Source of the DNA: Yamagishiella unicocca
Taxonomy: Eukaryota > Chlorophyta > Chlorophyceae > Chlamydomonadales > Volvocaceae
Direction of reading: 5' to 3'
Assembly (NCBI GenBank): GCA_003116995.1
Contig: BDSL01000007.1
Location: forward strand, 1,488,001-1,552,000
Length of the DNA: 64,000 bases
The position numbers and the translations under genes are program-made. Positions 24,654-36,092 of the stretch are shown here, in pieces. The notes under the pieces were generated by a model. The model made no database searches. It was not told the DNA's origin and saw only the letters and a program-made list of their open reading frames with translations. Every line of letters starts with the position of its first letter. Position 1 is the stretch's first letter.

Positions 24654-25113
24654 TTTTGCTATTTATGTAATCACGGCAAGATGTGGGAGTAGATAATAGT
24701 TGGAAGGGTTGACCGTTTCTGATAAAGGCTGGACGCTCTATTGCGTATTGGCAAGAACGGGGCAAGTACTAATGCAACCAAAACCTGGTTAAGATTTACA
24801 TTTACTTTTATTTTACAACGCGCTGGGTATTTTAATGTTGCCGGACAGCACATGGGGCTGTGAGCCTGTGACTGTCCGATTGGCCACACCCTACTGTACA
24901 TCCTAGACGGCCCAACTTCGCCAAAGCCCAATCAAGATAAGACCCTACCATTTGATCATTTCCAGGGGTTATAATCTACACGCGCTTTGGTGCTCCGGTA
25001 CTTTGGGCCCTAGCTCACGGCAATTGCGGGCTGCAACGGCGCTGGGGAAACAACGCGATCCGCACAGTTGAGCGGGTGACCGCTCACGGCCACCTCGCCA
25101 CTGGTGTCGGCGG
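24654..25113. other. Divergent spacer between ZOP1-like gene and 25114 gene
   Basis: Head-to-head spacer of 460 bases, AT-rich near 24770-24840, probably holding both promoters. No further feature seen. Confidence 0.5.
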
Positions 25114-26388
25114 ATGAAGGTCAAAGCCCGTCAGCGCGGCGCCCGTAAGTCCTCTGCCCCAAGTCAGCAGGCCGAGCAGCCCGGGCAGGAGCTGCAGCCG
25201 CAATCCAAGCAAAACAGCCAAGAAGCGTCACCGGCTTCTGCATGCGATAACGGCAGCAGCGGCTTTGGCTCGGGTGGCCCATCTTCCGCGACCGCATCCC
25301 CCAGCCGGCCTGCGACTGCGAACCCCGGTCAGACCCCAGCCCGCCCCACCGCGACTGCGGCTGCGGCAGCGGCAGCGCCGACTGCTTCCCGGCCCGCCCT
25401 TCTGATTGGCACCACCAGCGCAGCCACTCGCTCCACGCCGCCCGGCCGTGCCCTAACTCAGCAGCAGCTTCGGCGACAGCGCCAACAGCAGCGCACCGCA
25501 GCACCCGTCGTACGTGCGCGCGGCGCACCAGCCAGCGCCACCTCTGCGGCGGGCCGTCAGGGCCGGAGCAACGGAGCGGCTGCAGGCGGAGCTGCTGGCG
25601 GCACATGGTCCGCCGCCGCCTCTGCAGCGGCGGCAGTAGCAGCCGCGGCGGGTGGCCCCGACAGCGCCTCCAATGCATCCCTAGATGACATGGTGGCGGC
25701 GGTGGAGCGCTCACTGGAGGAGGGGCAGTCGGGCCAGGAGCGGCTGCTGGCGCTTTCCCTGGAGCAACCCGACCTGTACTCTCGAGTCATCCTGGCGCTG
25801 TTCCGGAAAACGCAGAGCCTGGAGCTCATCTCCAGAATGCCGATGCCGCTCCCCCCAGATCCGGACTTCCTGCCGGAGCCGCCCATGCCCGACGCAGACT
25901 TTGACTTTGACCTGGGTTGGGATGAGGGCGAAGAGGGCGACTACTGGGACGGTGCAGGCGCAGGCGGCGTGGGGGGCTACGGACCGTACGGCATGGGCCG
26001 GGCAGCCACGCCGTACGGCATGGACGCCGCTGACGTGCCGTTCCCCGAGCCGCCGTTTCCGGACTTTGACTATGACCCGGACTTTGATGACGTGTACGGG
26101 GACGAGTACGGCGAGGGGGAGGAGTACGGGTACTTCGATGATGAGGGGGAGGTGGTCATGGCCGGCAGGGGCCCCTGCTACTCTGGCGAGGAAGGGGAGG
26201 AAGCGGACGCAGGGGCCCCTAGCGGAGCGGCGGCGGTGAGGGTGCCACAGCCGGCATTGGGCAAGTCCGGGCCTGCTGCCGCTGCGGCCATGGCACCGGT
26301 GCTTCAGGAGGGCGAAGACGAGGGGGGCCTGATCGACGACTTCCTGGGCTTTAAAATCACAACAAAGCCGCGTCCGCCGTCTCCTTGA
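25114..26388 (+). CDS. Unrecognised Ala/Gln-rich protein with acidic Asp/Phe/Pro region
   Basis: A single-exon reading frame of 424 residues that I do not recognise. Residues 1-190 are Ser/Ala/Gln/Pro-rich and mostly disordered, with a basic patch RRQRQQQR. A short amphipathic segment follows (SLDDMVAAVERSLEEGQSGQ...SLEQPDLYSRVILALF). Then come repeated acidic-aromatic-proline stretches (PPDPDFLPEPPMPDADFDFD; FPEPPFPDFDYDPDFDD). The end is LIDDFLGFKITTKPRPPSP. No signal peptide or membrane segment is seen. The length without a stop, the GC-rich third positions and the ordered acidic motifs make it likely to be real. The repeated DFD/PDF motifs could be peptide ligands, but that is speculation. 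Confidence 0.7.
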   Translation: MKVKARQRGARKSSAPSQQAEQPGQELQPQSKQNSQEASPASACDNGSSGFGSGGPSSATASPSRPATANPGQTPARPTATAAAAAAAPTASRPALLIGTTSAATRSTPPGRALTQQQLRRQRQQQRTAAPVVRARGAPASATSAAGRQGRSNGAAAGGAAGGTWSAAASAAAAVAAAAGGPDSASNASLDDMVAAVERSLEEGQSGQERLLALSLEQPDLYSRVILALFRKTQSLELISRMPMPLPPDPDFLPEPPMPDADFDFDLGWDEGEEGDYWDGAGAGGVGGYGPYGMGRAATPYGMDAADVPFPEPPFPDFDYDPDFDDVYGDEYGEGEEYGYFDDEGEVVMAGRGPCYSGEEGEEADAGAPSGAAAVRVPQPALGKSGPAAAAAMAPVLQEGEDEGGLIDDFLGFKITTKPRPPSP

Positions 26389-28710
26389 CGGGCCAGACGC
26401 GGCTGGCCACGGCGCCGCCAGCGCGGCAGCGCAAGGAGGCGAGGTGTCGTGGCGCAGGCTGGAGTAGCAGGTTGGAGCGCAGCGGCGGTTTGCGGATTCA
26501 GGCTACACGGACCTCATCAGCCCGGCCTCAGAGCTCGGCGGCCAGTGGCTGGAGGAGGCAGGTTGGCGGCGCCGCCTTGTGCCTGTGCCCCTATGCGCAT
26601 CGGCCTAGTTTGAAGTGCTGGGTGCTAGCAGCTGAGCAGGGTACGCGACTCAATTGAGTTACACATAGGGCCCCTGTGACCCAAGGCAGCGCAGTTTAGT
26701 GGGGACATGCGGGCGGGTATACACCCTGCCGCTGAGGCGGCGGGTGCGGGACGCAGCGGGTTGCAGGCGTAGGGTGACAGCCGCGGGAGGGCGGGGCACC
26801 TTCCTATATCCGTGTGATGCCCAGTACTGCCACGGCGGCTGCGCTGGTCAGGGGCAGCGAAACCCCGACATGCATACCGTGCTGTTGCACTGTCTGCTGA
26901 CGTCAGGCAGTGCGATTTCGTGAGGACAGCAAGGGGGAGGGGGCGAACCCTGGCGGTGGGGCGCGGCTGCAAATTTAGGCCGCTGAGCAGAGCAGGTGCT
27001 TGGAAGCTCCGCGCGTAGGTCTCCCACTGGGGTGGCTGCGATACAGCATGGAACGTTGCAGCAACAGCAGCAGGCAGGAGCAGACATCGAAGGCAGGAAC
27101 CCCTTCAGGAGCCCTGTATGAAGATATCGATATTGCTTAGCCATGTACTTAGTCATAGCCGTGGAAAGCGGCGGCCAGGAGATTCCGTCCCGAAGTTGGA
27201 GGTCGCCGCTGAGTGCTAGGTTGCGAGTGTACGTGCTATGGGGTTGCGTGATTACTAATTAACAGCTGTGCGGCCGGGTAGCGGCAGCTACCCGTACGTT
27301 GTCGTGCGATAAGCTCCACAGGGGGGCAGCTTCTTCATATTCGTCCCCAACTGGGGCTTATGGATGGCACGCTGCGCTTATGTGTGGCACGCTGTTTGCT
27401 CCCGGCTGGTCTCGGAGCATCATGCGGTCACTTCGGATGAGCACTGCATTGCTGTCTCATGGGGGCAGGCGGTATGACGTGTGGCTTGGGGCAGCGGCAT
27501 CAGGAGAGTTCTTAGATGACGGTACCACAGCCCCGCTGCTTATTGGCGCAACGGCTGGGCGCGGGAATGGGCTCGTACTGGCACACCGGGTGCTCCACAA
27601 GACAACAAGGCAGAAAGGTACTTCACCCTGCGGGTAAGGAACGCCGTCACTTGTATAAAATTCTCTGCATGCGTTAGGGAGCCTCCCTGCAGCGAATGCC
27701 GGGTTTGGTTTAAGCGGGCAGGTGTCTGACTGCACTTTCCGGAACTGTAGAGAGTAGCCACCGTGTTGTGGCCAGACATCGTTGGAGAATGGGGAATGGG
27801 CTTTTCGCCGCTGGTTTGCTCGTGGGGCGATGCTGGCCTCGGCTTTTGATGCTGTAGGGGTGGCCGCGGGGCAGCTGAGAATGTTGCTGCGGCATACAAT
27901 GGTAACATAGCCCTCGTAGAGAGGCGCCTAGGGTGCAAAAGGGCGTCGGTCACTGGCGGTGGTTGTCTCGCATGGTAGGCGGGGCCAGCTAGGGTAGAGA
28001 GCACAGGCGGCGCTTTAGGACCAACTGCGCAGCGTTGGGCTGGGAGTGGCGCTCTTGTCTCACAGCCAGCCGCCTGTCTGAGGGCCCATGGGTCGGCAGC
28101 TCTTCGTTCATCTGCGCGGGAGTGTATCTTATCGAAAGGAGTGGGGATGTAGAAACGGCAACAACCGATCGTGGCGGTTGCTCGAGGTTTTTGCAAGGCA
28201 TTCACTCGTACAATATGGGAAGGCCCCCTGCTGTTGCCCGGGTTCAAAGCCTGCAAGAAGCCATATGGGACCGAACACCGGAATCGGTCTCTTGGCGGTT
28301 CACGCGGGCGGGCGGGGTTGACCCATAAGTGGCAGCCAACTAGTCAACACGAAAATACCGGCACCCGTCAAATCGCCTGTTCTAAGTATTAGGTAAAAGC
28401 AATTCCGTCAAGAAGATCTGTCGCTTTGGCGGCGGGCAGCTTCAAGCCTCCAAGCCCCAAAACGAGCCATGGGCTAAACAGTGGCGCAAGCGCCCAACCC
28501 AGCCCTTGCGCCTAACAGAATAACCAATCCAACCGTCCAATTAATGGGACGAGCAATTCTACCCAATTAACACCCCCACCGGATCCATGACACCACCCCT
28601 TCGTGTCAGTTGGCCGCCTCAACAACCGCTCCAACAACCGCCCCAACAGTCACCTCACACCACAGCGTCATTACCCAGCTTCCGCCGCCACCCCTGCCGC
28701 GCTTGGAGCC
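26389..28710. other. Convergent intergenic region
   Basis: Holds the 3' UTRs of the 25114 gene and OMA1. Several 60-110 codon frames exist on both strands, without domain or codon support. Nothing else recognised. Confidence 0.55.
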
Positions 28711-31700
28711 TTAGCTGAAGCGGAAGCTCTCCCCCTCCTCGCCCGGGCCGCCCCAGCTGCCACCATTCCCTCGCGACCCCAGCGCCCAGGCACCGAGGTC
28801 GAAGGCGCTGCGGGTACCGGCGCAGCCTGTGGCGGGCAGGGGGGGTTCGAGGAAGACCCGCGGGCAGGGGGGGGGGCAAAGGAAAACCCGTGTACGGAAG
28901 AGAAAAGGGGAAGGGGAGCACGGGGGTGGGAGGTGGCGTCTGGTACTGACACCATGCGAACAAACAACCAATCCACGGACCGACAGCGCGGAGAATTACG
29001 GGGGAAAAGCATGGCACACCCTGGTAGCGGCGTTCGTGTGCGTGCCCCCTCCTCCGCCCCTCCCCGCCTCCCTCCCGCCCCGCTATTCCCCTTCTGCTGC
29101 CCCGCTCCGGCCCCCCACCCCACCTGCGTCGAGGTACAGCTTGTATGCGTCCGCCAGCTCCTTCTCCACCAGCTTGACCCGGTCCTCCGTCAGGGGGTGG
29201 GTGCGCAGGAAGGCAGGGATGATGGCAGCCACACTGCCTCGCTGGGAAACAGACGAGTAAAGAAAGAAGGAAAGGACCAGAGGGGAAGGGGAAAGGAGTG
29301 GTACCGGTAAATCGGTGGAAAGAAAGAAGGAAAGGACCGGAGGGGAAGGGGAAAGGGAGTGGTACCGGTAAATCGGTGGAAAGGTGCGGTACTGGGGACA
29401 GTAATGCCTTTTCTCCCATGTCGCCCCACAGGGTTTTGGGCCCGGCCCCAGCGCCCGGTACCTTGGCCATTTCCTTCTCCATGTTGTTGATCTTGGCCAG
29501 CATGGAGGGCGCCGCCACGGGGTCGAAGCAGGCGCGAGCCATCAGGCGAAGACCGATTAGGTCCGCCTCGTGCTCAGCCAGCCTCCAGGGAGGGAAGGGC
29601 GGGGCAGGGAGGTCAATAACGGTGCGGGAGTGGAGACCGATACCTAGGGGGGCGCGGCTGCAGGTGCGAGTGCGAGTCAATGGCAAGCACTGTTGTTGTT
29701 GTAACGGTTACAGTGGGTTCCAGACAAAAAAATGACTGTTGTTATTGGCAGCAACGCATTCGCCTGGGCGCCCACACCTGGAGTACGGCAGAAACACTCC
29801 CATGTACATTGCCACATTAGGCAACCCGAAGCCCAGCGTGAGACGCATCGCCATGTTGAGCAGCGTCCAGACATTCAGGGTGCTCATGCGCTCGGCCTGG
29901 AGGGGAGGGAGGAGCAGCAGCAGGCGGCCGGCAGTGGAGGAGGCGAGGGGGTTGTCGAGCAGTGGCACTGCTGACGATGACGATGGCGCCACGGATTTGG
30001 GTCTAACCCGAGGACGATGGCGCCATGGGGGTACCCCTTTCCCCAAACCCTTGAATAGTTTTGGAACTAAAGCGACACGAACTAAAGCAACATATCCATA
30101 TACGTTCCCCTTCGGAGAAAATAAGGGGAACGTATACCAGTCGCGGCGTCAGCACTGCAACACCCTCCCAATCCGCCCCTAAACCCGGGAGGTGAGTGGC
30201 GTTGCGCGCGCCGCCCCCACAGGCCGCGCTCCCCCGCATTGCAGCAACCGCTTAGGACCCCTCCGCCCACCTGGTGCCGCGCCAGCACGTGCCCGACCTC
30301 GTGCGCCATCACCGCCGCCAGCTCGTCGTCGCTTCGGCCCAGCAGCCGCAACAAGCCGGCGAACACCACCACCTGCGGGTGTTGTGTTTGGTGGTTAGGT
30401 GGTTAGGAGGTTAGGAGGTTAGGTGGTTAGGTGGCGGCGGACCGGGGGGGATGGTATGGGTGCGAGCAAACACGTCCGAGGAAAGAAGTACGATGGGTCG
30501 GTGTTCCCTGTCCCATCCGGTTCTATCTAACTTTCCTTCCAAACGCCCCGGGCCGGCCCCCCAACGCGCCGTACCTTGCCCCCCAATCCATCGCACCTTG
30601 CCCCCCGGCAGCACGAACGCATTGGGCGTGGGGTTATCGATGACCGCGAACTCCCAGTCCAGGTGCTTCATGTGCGAGTAGTAGCCCCCGCCCGCCCCGT
30701 CCCCTGCCACCGCCGCAATGGACTGGCCCAGCCGCCGCACGCGCTTCGAGTCCGGGTGTGCGTCCGGCAGCAGGCGGCCCTCAGCGAGTGCCAGCGCTTT
30801 TTGCTGCAGGAGGGGGCGAGGGGGGCGGGGTAGGGCAGAGAGGGGGCATGTTGGAGGGGCCGGGGGCTGGTCGGTGAAGGAGAGGATATGGCACGGCTTG
30901 TGGGATTTCGAGTGCAGGTAGGTCGAGGCCCTCTGGACTCCCCTGGTCAATTCCTCGGTCCAAAAACACACTCTCTCGCTTGTGATGCCCCGTCGCCCCT
31001 TCCGCCCTGACCCCTAACCCCACTAACCCCACCGCTTAGGCCTCGCTGCCCCCCCTCCCTCCCCAGGCACACACACCTCCTCAAACACCACCTTCCCCAT
31101 CCACCGCTCGTTAGCCGAGCTGACGAACATGATGGAGTGGCGGCGGCCGGTGTACGGCACCGTCTCCAGCGAGTACCAGTAGTAAGCCGCCGCCGCCGCC
31201 ACCAGGGCCCCCGCCGTGTACATGGCCCGAGGCCCACTGAGAGGCCACGCGCGGCCGCGGCCCTGAAAGTGCTCATATCCCCTGGTGGCGGGTCGATCCC
31301 GGGAGGGGAGGGGAGAGCAAAACACGTGGGCCGGCGCTGAAGGGACGTGTGAGGGAGAGGGAGGAGTTAGGAGCTAGGAGCGTTATGCTGCAGCCGGCTC
31401 TCATACTAGCGCTGGGTTCGGTGTCGAGCTGCTGGCCCCAGGTACCTCTCCCGTATCACTTCCTGTGTGTCTGTGCGTCCCGTAACCCCCCTCCTCCTCC
31501 TCCTCCTCGCCACTAGCGCCCTCCTCCTCCTCCCCCTCCTCCTCCTCCTCCCAACTAGCGCCCTCCTACTCCCCACTAGCGCCCTCCTCCTCCTCCCCCT
31601 CCTCCTCCTCCCCCTCCCCCTCCTCCCCCTCCCCCTCCTCCCCCTCCTCCTCCCCACTAGCGCCCTCCTCCTCCTTCTCCTCCTCCTCCTCCTTCTCCTC

Positions 31701-32213
31701 CTCCCCACTAGCGCCCTCCTCCTCCTCCCCCCCCTCACTGGCGCCCTCCCCGCCGCCTCACCTGCTGTCCTGCCACAAGCTCCGGACAGCAGCCCCGCTG
31801 GCCAGCGAGCCAACCCTGGAGCCACCAACCACCACGACGCATGCTCCCCCCGTCACGGCCGCCGCCGCCACCGCCAGCTGCCGCACAGCGGCCCTGGGCA
31901 TCGGCACCAGCGCCCCCCGCGACAGCCCCCGAGCAGCGAAAGAGGCGCCGCCATTAGCCGTCGCAGCGTGCATCGTCGCCGCCGTCGGTCCAGTCCTCAT
32001 AAGGCCCCCGGCGACGCCAGGAGTGCCGTACAACAGGCGCCAAGCCGCGGCTCTGGCGATGCCGCCGCCGTTGGCGGAAGTGCTGCGCCACAAGCGGGCG
32101 CCGCCGGCGGCGGCCCATGGCACCAGGGGGCTCGCCGCAGCGCCGCCGCCTCGGGCCGCTGCCAGCAGGCGCTGCACCGCCGCCACCGCCCGGCGCGCAC
32201 TGCCCTGCGCCAT
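28711..32213 (-). CDS. OMA1: OMA1-like mitochondrial inner-membrane metallopeptidase (M48)
   Basis: OMA1 is a zinc protease of the inner membrane that responds to loss of membrane potential; its animal substrate is OPA1. Eight exons in transcript order: 32213-31762, 31281-31077, 30803-30597, 30372-30271, 29896-29778, 29582-29462, 29241-29124 and 28826-28711, giving 479 residues. The N-terminal 150 residues are Ala/Arg/Gly-rich, a mitochondrial targeting region. A membrane segment (MYTAGALVAAAAAYYWYS) and LETVPYTGRRH, typical of plant OMA1, follow. The active site is MAHEVGHVLARHQ (HExxH), with the third ligand in AEHEADLIGLRLMA. Substrate-groove residues lie in VIDNPTPNAFVLPGGKV. The C-terminus has THPLTEDRV, found in M48 proteins. 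Intron 1 is a long CTC/GAG tract and intron 6 holds a 60-bp duplication. Confidence 0.92.
28845..28897 (-). repeat. Dispersed intronic element, C-rich form on the sense strand (OMA1 intron 7)
   Basis: On the minus strand it reads CCGTACACGGGTTTTCCTTT followed by a C run, then a second half copy CGCGGGTCTTCCTCGAA. It ends about 20 bases before the acceptor at 28827. The plus strand shows GGAAAACCCGTGTACGGAAG. Confidence 0.8.
29261..29381. repeat. 60-bp tandem duplication (OMA1 intron 6)
   Basis: Two near-identical purine-rich units beginning AGAAAGAAGGAAAGGACC at 29261 and 29321, each ending with GTACCGGTAAATCGGTGGAA. Confidence 0.95.
30391..30434 (+). repeat. GTGGTTAG/GAGGTTAG short array (OMA1 intron 3)
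   Basis: Five to six units of GTGGTTAG or GAGGTTAG, at about 9-base spacing, lie just 5' (on the plus strand) of OMA1 exon 3 sequence and within the intron. Confidence 0.8.
31487..31745 (+). repeat. Long CTC-rich polypyrimidine tract (OMA1 intron 1)
   Basis: About 260 bases of CTCCTC with CACTAGCGCC interruptions recurring at roughly 40-base spacing. It lies in the sense-strand GAG-rich intron 1. It creates long spurious frames (poly-Leu on plus, poly-Arg on minus). Confidence 0.95.
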
Positions 32214-33412
32214 CGTGGCGTGCAGGATGTGCCCGTCTGTCTAGGCAGGTGCGCGAAACCGGTTATGCGTAATGGGCCCAGTTGCTGCGCTGTCCTTCAG
32301 CTGCTTGCTCAGCCTCTGATGGCAATTTTGCCGCCGATGACCTCCGCTGCTGCTAGTGCCGCTGCGGAGGCCCCTTCGGGCCGCCGGCGGTGGATCCTGA
32401 GGGGAGCCTGCAGTCGGCTCCGCTCCGCTCTGCTGAACTGGCCTGGGGTCAATGTCAATCTGATGGAGCTTGTGCAGTTGAAGGGGGCGACCGCGCCGCT
32501 GTGAACGAACGAGGTGGAGCGGGGCGTGAAGGGGGTGGCGTAGAGACCGGTTACATGGCATAGGTATAATATATGGGTCGTGAGAGGGGGGAGAGCCGTT
32601 GGGCCAAGGGATATGGGAGCAGGGTCGCGCCTGGGGAGCTGCAAATGTGATGCGCGTTTTATGTCAGGGAAGGGTACATCGGTTTGAAGCGATGACACCC
32701 AAAAGTGATTGCGTTCAAGGGAGGTCACGCCAGATGCTGTCCACCCAAGCGTGTCATCCAGCTGCATCCCTCTTCCCTGGAGCTTTGTTGGCAGACATTT
32801 CTTCCTGCAGCCCACTTACAGCGGTTAGGCGCGTTTTCGATGTTGCTTGCTGGTGCGATGCGCCGAACAGCGTGCACGGGAGGGCCCAGCAGCCCCGAAT
32901 TTGCCCCAAGGATGCCTGTATTTAGTAAAGGGAATGTGGAAATTATGCCAGGGTAATGGCGTTGAATGATCGATTACGTGAGCGAGTAAACAGGTACCGG
33001 TACGTGGGTTTCGTGTTAACGGCTAAGACCAAGCAGCAACGTCTGTAATAAATTTTAGTTGATGAATGAATCGGAAGGTTTGGCAGTACTGGCATCAGCG
33101 CTCGGAGAGCGGGCCACCGGGCCTTCCGGGATGATACGGTACGGCACGACGGTGAATAATAGCTAGCCTGGGTGCCTGGCACAGGAAAGCACGTGGAATA
33201 CTAATGTACCATTTACACTAATTGTTTCTCTTCCGGACGTGACATATGAAAGGTCATACTGCAAAGTTGGACCCGGAAACCCCAAGGCTGCGAGCTGACT
33301 ACCCCCGAACGCCAACGGCCTGCGGGTGACAGATCACCCTAATTTATGCTGCGATGCTGAACGCTTAGAAAGCTGCTAATTTGAACCGAGGGTGACAGTA
33401 ACAGCCGGAGCG
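32214..33412. other. Divergent intergenic region, OMA1 and EF-hand gene A
   Basis: Head-to-head spacer of 1.2 kb. AGGTATAATATATGG near 32563 is TATA-like. No gene recognised. Confidence 0.5.
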
Positions 33413-36038
33413 ATGGCATTTCTTCATCGTTTCGCCTCTGGGCTGAAAGATGGCCTTGTGTCGCTAGCAAATGGAGGCGAGGCACCGCGCAAACTCGATG
33501 GTCAACGTTCCCTGCAGAAGCACAGTAGTCGTGGGAAACGCCCGAGTACCGTCTCCCTCGGTTTTCTGGAATCACACATTCGCGACGCTATCGCGTTGTT
33601 CGTGCAAGAAAAGTTTGACAAGGTTCGTACATCTTCTGTCTAGGCTGTCGGTGGGCTAGGCAGCTTAACACCGAGTTTGGAGCCTGATGCTCGGCCCTCC
33701 GATGGACGGCGTCGCATTGGTCGCTTTATTATTCGTCACGTGAGATACACCGTTGATAGAGTCTTGCCATCCGGCTGCCGTTGACTTCTTGCCGCCGTGC
33801 GCCGCCGCTCAACTTGACCCAGTCATAACAGTTGCTGAAGCCACGGCCACGTCGCTCCTGCTAGTTCTCCCCCCTAGAGTCTCAGATACCCGCTCCTCTG
33901 AAAATCCTCGTGTCGTACTGACCGCGTCGACACAGGGTGAGGCCAAGCCACACATGTTCACGCAGTTTTGGCTGCAATTTCCCAAGCTGGAGGCGGGGTT
34001 CAATGTGCTGCGGCACCAGCTGGAGGCGCGGACCGGCAGCCGGGAAGGTCCCCTCCCACTTGCGGTGTTGCAATCCAAACCCCAGGACTTCGGCCTGGAC
34101 GACTCGTCCACAGTTGTACGAGAGTTATGCAACAAGGCGCATACACACAAATGCATGGATGTAAGCTGCGGGAATGGTGGGGTGCACCAATCACGATATA
34201 ATGAGCGCCTACAGGAGGCCAGCTGCATGGGGGATTGCGGGTCCACAGGGAGGCAGTTGCGATGGGTTGTGGGCACGCACACGGTCGGCGGGATGTGGCA
34301 AGATGGGAAGCACGGCATTGGGAGGTGGTGGGGCACTGCTGGTGCGGCAAGGCAGGCGGGGCACGCGGCTCCAGGCTGCTGGCAGGTGGTGCAGCAGACA
34401 CGGGATGGTGTTCGTGTGGCTGGGTTAGGAACGTGGGAGGACGGGCAGGCACCAAAATGACGCGTTTACGAAGGCCTCCCCCCAGCTACCGCCTCAGCAG
34501 ACTGGCCTTACATAGCTTGGCATGCGACCTCTTCGCGACGCGTGACCTGCGGCGATGTCAGGGCTGACTGCCGGAGCACCCGCGTTCCCGCTTTTGTCCC
34601 TTGCTGGAAGGATACTACATCACCTCTGCTCGCTGCGTTCCTCAATTCCGGTTCCGGTGCCGCAGATTGACTTCGTGGGGCTAGTGATGCTTCTGCTGGT
34701 GGTGCACCTGACGGAGCCAGCGCTTGCGTCCGGCACGCTGCACCCCGACGTGCGCACCATGCTATCGTGCCTGGAGCTGGCGTTCACTCACTTCAAGTCG
34801 GCCCGCAAGGGCAAGCTCGACAAGCGAGAGGTGAATGGAGTTGCAGGAAGCGAGCGAGGGGGGCGCGTACTGGTCGCCTGGACACACGCTTGTGGGCAAG
34901 CGTGGGATATCCGCCGTCTGAAGCCGGGGCCGGGCACCCATGGAGGGCAACAAATTGCTTTAGACGGAGGAAAGCCTGCTGGGGTGGACCGGTTGTACCA
35001 CGGCTTCACGGGGGGGCCTTGCTCTGATCACACTGCTGCGCTGGTCACTGCAATCCTCATATGTCGCTGTGGCTGTGGCTGTTGTTGTTGGGGCTCTGCC
35101 GCCAGGTGGGAGACGCCCTGCAGTACGAGTCGGCGAAGGCGCACACCAAAGAGGGCCGCAGCGGCCGCACCAGCAACCGCCTGGCGCACCGCCTGTTCGA
35201 GGGGTTGGACTGGGAGGTGGGTTGTGGGTCGGGCTGGGACTGGGATGCTGCATCCGAGGGGCCGGAGCCCGAACGCTAGCTAGGGTGCCGCCGGGACCAA
35301 CGGCAGCTGGGCCCCGGAGTGCTGGACGCTGTAGTCCTGCAGCGGCGGACGATACACACCTCTAGCGCTGCGGCAGCTTCATGGAGCACTTGGTCCTGGC
35401 GCAGCAGCGTCGTGTCGGGAGCGAGGATGTCATGATGGGAGTACCTTCCAGAAGGCCATGCAGTTTACTGGCACGGATCACTGCAGGACACCGGTGGCAG
35501 ACACTAGGAGCGACGTGTCCTGTGGACAGCCACTGCGAACGTTCAGTGCAGCTCACTTCGCCCGCCGTGCGCTCCGGTCCTCCCCCTCCCGGCATTCATG
35601 GCGTTCACCAGCCCACTCGCCGCTCGTGACGCCTGCAACCCACTCCCTGCCCCCGGCATCTCCGCCCCCCGACAGTACGACAACACCATCACCTTCGAGA
35701 ACTTCCTTCGCGGCATCTTGCAGCTGGTGCAGGACGAGTTCGGGGACGAAGAGGAGGAGGAGGAGGGGGGGGATCCGCTACCGGGGACCGAAGCGGCCGC
35801 AACATTCCAGCAGAGCCGTCGCTACGGCAGCAGCCGGGTTGATCAATCGGACGCGTCGCGGCGGCAGAGCGCAAGTGATCGTCCGCGCAGCGCCAGTGCC
35901 ACTGGACTGGTGCAGGTCTCCAGAAGCAGCCAGGAAGTCGCCCGGTCCACAGGCAGCTTCCTTGCGTCCCTCAAAGGTGCGTTGCACAAGTCGGACGCCA
36001 CGGGCCCCAGCACCCCGGGGTCGCCGACAGGCGCGTAG
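33413..36038 (+). CDS. EF-hand-like protein A (degenerate calcium loops)
   Basis: Five exons, 33413-33622, 33936-34160, 34666-34830, 35106-35216 and 35676-36038, all phase 0, giving 357 residues. It is a paralogue of the gene at 38121: intron phases, order and short motifs agree (FWLQFPKLEAGFNVLR here, LMLQLPKLVAGFKKIR there; TITFENFLRGI here, QITFKEFLVGM there). The first EF-like loop (KSARKGKLDKRE) lacks the acidic residues at positions 1 and 5. The second (DWEYDNTITFEN) has Asn rather than Glu at position 12. Calcium binding is therefore doubtful. The N-terminus has no Gly2, so no myristoylation. An acidic run (DEEEEEEGGD) and a Ser/Arg-rich tail follow the second loop. The donor after exon 1 is GTTCGT, which is weak. 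Function unknown, perhaps a calcium-insensitive adaptor. Confidence 0.75.
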
Positions 36039-36092
36039 CTTGCAAGCCGGTCAGTAGCTTGCAAGCCGGTCAGTAGCTTGCAAGCCGGTCAG
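36036..36092 (+). repeat. 19-bp repeat, 3 copies, beginning at the stop codon of EF-hand gene A
   Basis: TAGCTTGCAAGCCGGTCAG occurs at 36036, 36055 and 36074. The first three bases are the stop codon. Each unit carries the palindrome AGCTTGCAAGCC-like core GCTTGCAAGC. Confidence 0.95.

Noticed and set aside
28655..29686. Minus-strand 343-codon frame spanning OMA1 introns 6 and 7
   Set aside because: It matches OMA1 only in exon 6. The intervening part contains the 60-bp duplication and intron repeats, and the M48 C-terminus continues in other frames after proper splicing.
31467..32504. Plus-strand 345-codon frame antisense to OMA1
   Set aside because: The first part is the CTC tract read as poly-Leu, and the rest is the complement of OMA1 exon 1, which has targeting-peptide composition on its own strand.
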